Source: Balaenoptera acutorostrata
Taxonomy: Eukaryota; Chordata; Mammalia; Artiodactyla; Balaenopteridae
Direction: 5' to 3'
NCBI RefSeq assembly: GCF_949987535.1
Contig: NC_080082.1
Coordinates: 50,382,374-50,446,373, forward strand
Length of the DNA stretch: 64,000 bases
Each line of letters starts with the position of its first letter. The stretch's first letter is position 1. Positions 58,160-64,000 of the stretch are shown piece by piece. Made by a program: the position numbers and the translations under genes. The notes beneath the pieces were generated by a model. That model was not told the DNA's origin and did not search any database. It saw nothing but the letters and a program-made list of their open reading frames with translations.

Positions 58160-58620
58160 TGTCAACCAGATAGCTCCCTGCTCCTGTCTTAGATGTTGCT
58201 TAAAGACCAAGCTGTGCCTGTTTAAATTCCTGAGCCACAGAATCATGAAAAGTAATAAAAATTATTGTTCCTTTAGGCTACTAATTTTGGTATGGTTTGT
58301 TATGGAGCAAAAGCTAACTGATGCAGGATTAAGGAAGTGTTTTCTGGGTTTGCAGAAGAAGGGATAACATGTTTTTCACAATATAAACAATCACAATACC
58401 AGCACAGGGCCTGGAATATGTATTCATTCACCCATCAATCCACTCATTCATTCACTCATTCATTCAACAGATATTTATTGAGATCCTGCCACGTGCCAGG
58501 CACCTTTCTGGGTTCTGTGGCTACAGCAGTGACCAAAACAGACAAAACTCCTGTCTTCATGGAGCTTACATAATTTAAAGTGTGGTTTTAGTGTAAAAAC
58601 AATCTATTGGGTAATATAAA
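58160..58620 (+). repeat. Old LTR-like tail, then recurrent ancient repeat
   Basis: 58160-58325 resembles an LTR end (TAGGCTACTAATTTTGGTAT). 58425-58600 is the recurrent family (CATTCAACAGATATTTATTG, CCACGTGCCAGGCACCTTTC). Confidence 0.5.
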
Positions 58621-58921
58621 AGAATCATTGGCCAGACTGGAGAATGTAAGAATTTATAATAGAATAGAAGCATCATGTCATACCAATTGGGTTGATCCCT
58701 CATCTTTTGGGGGAAAAATATCAATTAGGTATTTTATTTGGTGGGGGGAGATTACACCATGAAAAGCTAAAGATTTTCACCAGCAAATAGTAAATGACCC
58801 CTGTATGAGGAAAGACTTTCAGAACTTCAGTGTAGTGGGGGAACAAACCACCAAGTAAAAGATAGATGAATTTAACTGTATAAAAAGCCGAATGTTTTAT
58901 ATGTCTAAAAAAGGCATGGCT

Positions 58922-59270
58922 GGGCTTCCCTGGTGGCACAGTGGTTAAGAATTCGCCTGCCGATGCAGGGGACACAGGTTCGAGCCCTGGTCCGGGAAGA
59001 TCCCACAGGCCACAGAGCAACTAAGCCCGTGTGCCACAACTACTGAGCCCACATGCCACAACTACTGAAGCCCGTGCATCTAGAGCCTGTGCTCCACAGC
59101 AAGAGAAGCCACCGCAGTGAGAAGCCCATGCACCCCAACGAAAAGTAGCCCCTGCTTGCCGCAACTAGAGAAAAGCCCACGCGCTGCAATGAAGACCCAA
59201 TGCAGCCAAAAATAAAATAAAAATTTAATTAATTAATTAAAAAAAGAGAGATAATGGATATAAATTTTTA
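58922..59270 (+). mobile_element. CHR-2-type SINE with about 14-bp TSD
   Basis: Sense full-length copy. AAAAAAGGCATGGCT (58907-58921) and AAAAAAGGTATGGC (59271-59284) flank it; the tail carries non-A sequence (GAGAGATAATGGATATAAAT). Confidence 0.88.
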
Positions 59271-59284
59271 AAAAAAGGTATGGC

Positions 59285-60115
59285 CAACATTGAAGTAAAT
59301 ATGCATTAGAGAAGTATATTTGCAACCAAAAAAATGATAGAAATTTGGTTAACACCCTTAAGGAGTGAAGATATTAATAGAGTAATGTGAAATTAACATG
59401 AAAAGCTAATAAATAAAAATGAGCATAGAATAGGAAGACAATTTATAGAAGAAATCCCAATGGCCAACAAAATGTGAAAGCCAAGTTTACCCCCACTAGT
59501 ATTTGAAAAATGTCACTTAAAATACTGAGATAACTCCTTTTGTCTCATATCAGCAAAGATGTTTAAATTTTGGTTTCCCAAAGCTGAGGACCGTTCAGGG
59601 CAACAAGGGACCCATCCACCATGGTTGAGATGTGAATGGCAACCACCTTTCTGGAGAATGACTGTGCAGCCTGAGACCAAAGCCTGAAAATGTGCACATC
59701 TGTTGACCCATCATTAATGTTTCTAGGAATTGGCCCCCTGGAAATAATCAGGGAAGTGGGTAAGGTTTGTGAAAGGATTGCCATGGCACCTTTTTTTTTT
59801 TTTTTTGTATTATTATAACAAGAAAAAACAAAGCAAAAAAAAGCTTCACAAATTTCCAAGGAGATGTTAATGAATACTCAAAGATAAAAGGGTTCCTTGA
59901 TAAAAGAAATGTGGGCTTTGCTGTCTTGAACAAAGTTAGATGAACTGCTTCGTTGCAGGAATTTTCATTAACATGCTAGAGTCCATGATAACTCTACAAG
60001 AGGGAATCTCCTAGGCATTATTTTCTGAATTTGTTTGGTCATGGAGCCTGTATCAGATAGCTATTGCTATGTGACAAACCACACCAAAACTTAGTGCCTC
60101 AAAAATATAGTCGTT
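59285..60115. other. Intergenic, diverged repeat sequence, no gene
   Basis: AT-rich, with an old L1-like look (CAAAATGTGAAAGCCAAGTT, TACCCCCACTAGTATTTGAA) and one T-run at 59791-59806. No coding signal. Confidence 0.4.
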
Positions 60116-60409
60116 GGGCTTCCCTGGTGGCACAGTGGTTAGGAATCCACCTGCCAACGCAGGGGACATGGGTTCGAGCCCTGGCCCGGGAAGATCCCAC
60201 ATTCCGTGGAGCAACTAAGCCTGTGAGCCACAACTACTGAGCCTGCAAGCCACAACTACTAAGCCCACATGCCATGATTACTGAAGCCCGCGCTCCTAGA
60301 GCCCGCACACCGCAACGAAGAGCAGCCCCGCTCGCTGCAGCTAGAGGAAGCCCACGCATGGCAAGGAAGACCCAATGCAGGCAAAAATAAATTTAAAAAA
60401 TAATAATAA
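60116..60409 (+). mobile_element. CHR-2-type SINE
   Basis: Sense full-length copy, GGGCTTCCCTGGTGGCACAG head, AAATAAATTTAAAA tail. It splits an old repeat whose parts lie at 60050-60115 and after 60410. Confidence 0.9.
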
Positions 60410-60444
60410 ATAATCATTTATTATTCTCACAAGTCTATGGATTA

Positions 60445-60706
60445 GGGACTTCCCTGGTGGTCCAGTGGTAAAGAATCCGCCTTCCAATGCAGGGGACACA
60501 AGTTTGATCCCTGGTTGGGGAAGTAAGATCCCACATGCCCTGAGGGCAACTAAGCCAGCGTGCCACAACTACTGAGCTCATGCACCACAACTAGAGAGAA
60601 GCCTGCACGCCTCAACGAAGATCCCACGTGCCACAGCTAAGACCCAACACAGCCAAAAATAAATAAATAAATATTAATAAAAGAAAACATTGCATTAAAA
60701 AAAAAA
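60445..60706 (+). mobile_element. CHR-group SINE with 13-14-bp TSD
   Basis: Sense copy; AAGTCTATGGATTA at 60431-60444 and AAGTGTATGGATT at 60707-60719. It lies in the same old repeat, 35 bases after the previous SINE. Confidence 0.9.
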
Positions 60707-60719
60707 AAGTGTATGGATT

Positions 60720-61160
60720 CGCTGGATGGTTCTGCTGATCTGGACCAGGCTTGACTGATCTTGGTTGGGCTTACTTTTGCATCTGTCATTTGCTAGAGGG
60801 TCAACTTGGTGCTGGACAGTTATGATGGCATTGTCTGAGAGCACGGGGGGAGAGAGAGAAAAGAACATAAGGCCACTTGAGGCCTGGGCTGGGAAGTATT
60901 ACACTGTCCTTCCACCTCATTCTGTTGGTTAATGACAAGGCCAATCTGGCTTCAAAGAGTAGGGAAATAGACTCTACCCCTTCATGTGAGAAACTGCAAA
61001 GTCAGATTGTACAGGGCAAGGATACATGGAGGGGTGGAAAATAGAGCTATTTTTGCAATCAGTCTACCACAGAGCTCTTTCTTCATGGAGTGTATTAGTT
61101 AAAGTAAATAAGGCTAGCTGCTGTTAACTGAAGATAACCCTGCCCCCCAAATTCAGTGGC
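60720..61160. other. Intergenic, ancient repeat remnants
   Basis: Continuation of the old element hit by the two SINEs (GGATGGTTCTGCTGATCTGG), then a second old element starting near 61110. No gene. Confidence 0.4.
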
Positions 61161-61176
61161 TTAATAAATCTTTTTT

Positions 61177-61302
61177 CTTAATTTTTTTTTTGGCTGCGCT
61201 GCATGGCTTGTGGGATCTCAGTTCCCTGACCAGGGATCAAACCCAGGCCCTCGGCAGTGAAAGCGTGGAATTCTAACCACTGGACTGCCTGGGAATTCCC
61301 CA
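61177..61302 (-). mobile_element. CHR-1-type SINE with about 16-bp TSD
   Basis: Antisense short copy; TTAATAAATCTTTTTT at 61161-61176 and TTAATAAATCTATTTTTT from 61303. Confidence 0.9.
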
Positions 61303-61452
61303 TTAATAAATCTATTTTTTAAATTCACACCATAGTCCAATGCAAGTTGGTGGGGTCATTCTGCTCCACAGAGTCTTTCAGAGACCCAGGCTCCTTCCAC
61401 CTTGGGCTTTGCTCACCTCTAGGTCCTCAGACTCCCCTCTGCTGAGCTAATT

Positions 61453-62590
61453 TTATGCACCAACTCAACTGAGATGCAGGGTGTCCAGATATTTGTTTGG
61501 CTAAACTTTATTTCTGGGTGTGTCTGTGAGGGTGTTTCCAGATAAGATTAGCATTTGAATTGGCAGACTAAGCAAAGCAGATTGCCCACCCTAAGGTGGG
61601 AAACATCATCCAATCCTTTGAGGACCTGAATAGAACAAAAAGACTCAAAAAGTGTTACTGAACCAAACTGATCCGTTCACCCCACACACAGCAAAGACAG
61701 TCTATTGACGCCAAGTTATGGAGAATGAAAGTACAGCATTCATTTATTGCAGGGCCAAGCAAGGAGAATGGGTAGGTTATGCACAACAGACACGAACTCC
61801 TTCAGGGAAGTGTTTTTAAAGACACAGTGAGGGAGAGGGTTGCCAGGTAGGTAATCAGCTTGTGCACAATTCTCTGATTGGTGGGTGGTGAGGTAACCAC
61901 AAGAGATCACAGGCGTCAGCATTATCAATTCTCAGGCTCCATCCATTCTGGGGACTACATGCTCATGGTCATCATGCAGTTAGCTTCTTCCACCTGATGA
62001 GGGTAGTATCTGAAAAACAACTGAAGGATATGGCCAGGATATTATCTATAGCCCTTGAGGAGGAACTAAAGGTACTTGACTTTGTTTTATGGCTAAACTA
62101 TTATTATTTTGTCTTGCTTGACTGTTTTCCTTTGTTTCTGCATTTTCTCACTTCTCTGATTAAGTTTGCTCTTTGGAACTCGGGGAAGGCCTAGGAGGCT
62201 AAAGCTTTTCTGCAAACATGAGGCAGGGGACACGGGTGAGGGGAGGGTGTCTGTCCCCAGGAAGGCCACACAAGATCCTGCTCAGTTTCAGAAGGAATAA
62301 TTCATGTTCTGCCTGACCACTGAGCTGGAACATCAGATTTCTCCACTTCTCCTGCACTCAGACTGGGACTTACACCATTGGCTCCCCTGGTTCTCCAGTC
62401 TTCAGACTTGTACCAGGACTTAAACCATTGGCTTTCCTGGGCCTCCAGCTTGCAGAGAGCAGATCATGTGACTTCTCAGCCTCCATAATCATTCATGAGC
62501 CATTTCCTTATAATAAATCTTTTTCTTCCTCTCTCTCTCTATATATCCTATTGGTTCTGCTCGTCTGGAAAACCCTGACTAATACACTGG
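61453..62590. repeat. Old repeat split by a candidate solo LTR
   Basis: An old element is recognisable on both sides: GATAAGATTAGCATTTGAAT and GAGGACCTGAATAGAACAAA up to about 61645, then CATCAGATTTCTCCACTTCT and AACCCTGACTAATACA after about 62290. About 640 bases between do not belong to it. Confidence 0.5.
61653..62288. mobile_element. Candidate solo LTR (endogenous retrovirus type)
   Basis: Starts TGTTACTGAACCAAACTGAT and ends near CTCAGTTTCA, that is TG...CA. It interrupts an older repeat and has no open frame. Orientation and family are not determined, and the duplication is not clear. Confidence 0.4.
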
Positions 62591-62639
62591 TGAAGGGAGG
62601 ACAGTGAAAGGACAGTAAACTGGAGTAGTCATCACAGAA

Positions 62640-62790
62640 CTATTTGGCATCAACCATGCTTGGGTTCAAACTGGCTATGCCATCCCCTCAGGCAAAGGAC
62701 TCTACTGCTCTGAACCTCCACTTCCTTTCATGTTAGTTCCTTTCTCAAAGGGTTGTGAGAGGCCTTGAAAGACATGCCTGTAATGCAGTT
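62640..62790 (+). repeat. MIR-like fragment
   Basis: GGGTTCAAACTGGCTATGCC, TGAACCTCCACTTCCTTTCA and GGTTGTGAGAGGCCTTGAAA. Confidence 0.5.
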
Positions 62791-62931
62791 ACTCCAGCCT
62801 GGTCCCATCAAACCCTCAGGCGGCATTAGCTAGGAGAGTTATGACTATTTTGAGTTTATTAATTTGTGGCGGCATTATAACATTAACATCGTTGAGGCAG
62901 CAAATTGTGAGAATTAAAAGCATAAGCTACA

Positions 62932-63060
62932 GGACTTCCCTGACAGTCAAGTGGTTAAGACTCTGCACTTCCAGTGCTTCCACTGCAGGGGGCGTGAGTT
63001 CAATCCCTGGTCAGGGAACTAAGGTCCCACATGCCAGGAGGCGGGCCGGGGGAGGGGGAG
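62932..63060 (+). mobile_element. CHR-1-type SINE with perfect 12-bp TSD and G-rich tail
   Basis: Sense copy. TSD GCATAAGCTACA at 62920-62931 and 63061-63072. The expected A-tail is replaced by GCGGGCCGGGGGAGGGGGAG (63041-63060). Confidence 0.9.
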
Positions 63061-63074
63061 GCATAAGCTACAAA

Positions 63075-63185
63075 GTCAGCCTTCCTGGATTCGAATCTTG
63101 ACTCTGGAACTTATTAGCTGTGTGATGTTGGACAAGTAATCCCATCTCTCGGTTAACTCATGGCATGATAATAACTTCTACCATC
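63075..63185 (+). repeat. MIR SINE fragment
   Basis: GTCAGCCTTCCTGGATTCGA, TATTAGCTGTGTGATGTTGG and CATGATAATAACTTCTACC. Confidence 0.7.
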
Positions 63186-63757
63186 AGTCAGAATAGGCTA
63201 GGTTATGTGGAGGTAACAAATGAGTTCTAACCCTTAGTGGACTAACACCTCAAAATTGATTTCTTGTTCCAGAAATTAGCAGATGTCCTCCATGCCACGG
63301 CTCAGGGATCTAGCTAGCTTCCTTCCCGTGGCACCTCTGTGCTTGCAGAGCTTCAAGAGTTGCCTAGGCAACCTGAGGGCATTAAAGAATTAGAGCATGG
63401 AGCATCTTGCACAGGCCTTTAAGTGCTACTACTGGGAAGTGACACCCCCAACATTTCCATTCACGTTTTTATTGGCCAAAGCAAGTCACATAACCATATC
63501 TGAGTTCAAAGGAGTCTGGAAGATGGTGGGAGACTTTAGTAATGCTTGCTGTACTATCTCATGGATGGTGCTGAAAATTCAAAGAGAAAATCCACACAAA
63601 ACATTTCATTCTTTCAACAAATATCTGAGTACCTAAGATGAACCAGGCACTGTTCTAGGAACTGGGTAGATAGCAGTGAACAAGACAGACAGAAATCCTT
63701 GTGCTCGAGGAGCTCACATTCCAGTGGGGAAAACAGACAAGAAACTGAGTAAATAAA
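63186..63757. other. Intergenic, ancient repeat remnants
   Basis: 63186-63560 is an old unassigned element (CCATGCCACGGCTCAGGGAT, TTTATTGGCCAAAGCAAGTC). 63600-63757 is the recurrent family (TTCAACAAATATCTGAGTAC, ACCAGGCACTGTTCTAGGAA). No gene. Confidence 0.45.
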
Positions 63758-63772
63758 TAAACTGTACAGTAT

Positions 63773-63881
63773 GGCCATGACACATGGCATGTAGGATCTT
63801 AGTTCCCTGACCAGGGATTGAACCCGCACCCCCTGCAGTGGAAGCTCGGAGTCTTAACCACTGGACCGCCAGGGAAGTCCC
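63773..63881 (-). mobile_element. CHR-1-type SINE with 15-bp TSD, tail-less
   Basis: Antisense copy; TAAACTGTACAGTAT at 63758-63772 and TAAACTGTACACTAT at 63882-63896, one mismatch. No T-run at its 3' end. Confidence 0.88.
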
Positions 63882-64000
63882 TAAACTGTACACTATGTTA
63901 GCAGGTGATACATGGTAAGAGCAGTGTCAGGTGGGATGAGGAGTGTGGGGTTAAAGCAGAGATCTGAGAGGACCCTCCTGAGATCACTAGGTGTGTAGTC

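Noticed and set aside
49821..64000. CAPNS1, expected next by human order
   Set aside because: No glycine-run first exon or EF-hand exons (for example FKSLDKDGTG) were found on either strand, so it is placed outside the window.

Overview
The window is nuclear DNA from a mammal, very probably a whale or dolphin. More than 30 insertions belong to the tRNA-Glu-derived CHR SINE group. Their heads begin with the GGACTTCCCTGGTGG or GGGCTTCCCTGGTGG type, and many full-length copies are of the CHR-2 kind known from cetaceans and hippopotamus. I saw no ruminant Bov-tA/BovA, pig PRE-1 or primate Alu sequence. Most SINEs keep clean target-site duplications (TSDs). LINE-1 tails are of the cetartiodactyl type, over a background of old L1M, MIR, L2-like and MaLR fragments.

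Four protein genes are supported by complete exon chains, and they match the human 19q13.12 order WDR62 - OVOL3 - POLR2I - TBCB. (1) WDR62, + strand: 24 exons from 602 to 32460, open in one frame for 1193 residues. The 5' exons (1-8 by human numbering) lie upstream of the window. (2) OVOL3, + strand: 4 exons, 37861-39842, 202 aa, a SNAG motif plus four C2H2 fingers. (3) POLR2I, - strand: 6 exons, 41069 down to 39898, 125 aa, the RPB9 subunit of RNA polymerase II. (4) TBCB, + strand: 6 exons, 41746-49659, 243 aa, tubulin cofactor B with a C-terminal CAP-Gly domain.

Layout: 1-32.5 kb is WDR62. Its first visible intron (0.8-9.3 kb) is AT-rich old L1 filled with SINEs, while its 3' third (26-32.5 kb) is GC-rich and exon-dense. 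32.5-37.8 kb is intergenic and holds one recent L1 3' end with a perfect TSD. 37.8-49.8 kb is compact. OVOL3 and POLR2I converge, with only 55 bp between stop codons. POLR2I and TBCB diverge from a CpG-rich promoter of about 0.7 kb carrying four ATTGG (inverted CCAAT) boxes. 49.8-64 kb has no recognisable coding gene. It is repeat-filled apart from an orphan CpG-rich block at 52.9-53.3 kb with two ZNF143/STAF-like motifs. CAPNS1, the next gene in human, was not seen and would lie beyond the right edge.

The genes are ordinary housekeeping or developmental genes and do not form an operon or a novel system. Points worth a second look are a GC-AG intron in WDR62, the overlapping tail-to-tail 3' ends of OVOL3 and POLR2I, the NF-Y-like array, the orphan CpG block, a possible 36-bp microexon, a TBCB C-terminus reading DEM, a SINE with a G-rich instead of A-rich tail, and a 77-bp L1 tail with a perfect TSD. 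Comparisons with human proteins are from recall, not alignment.
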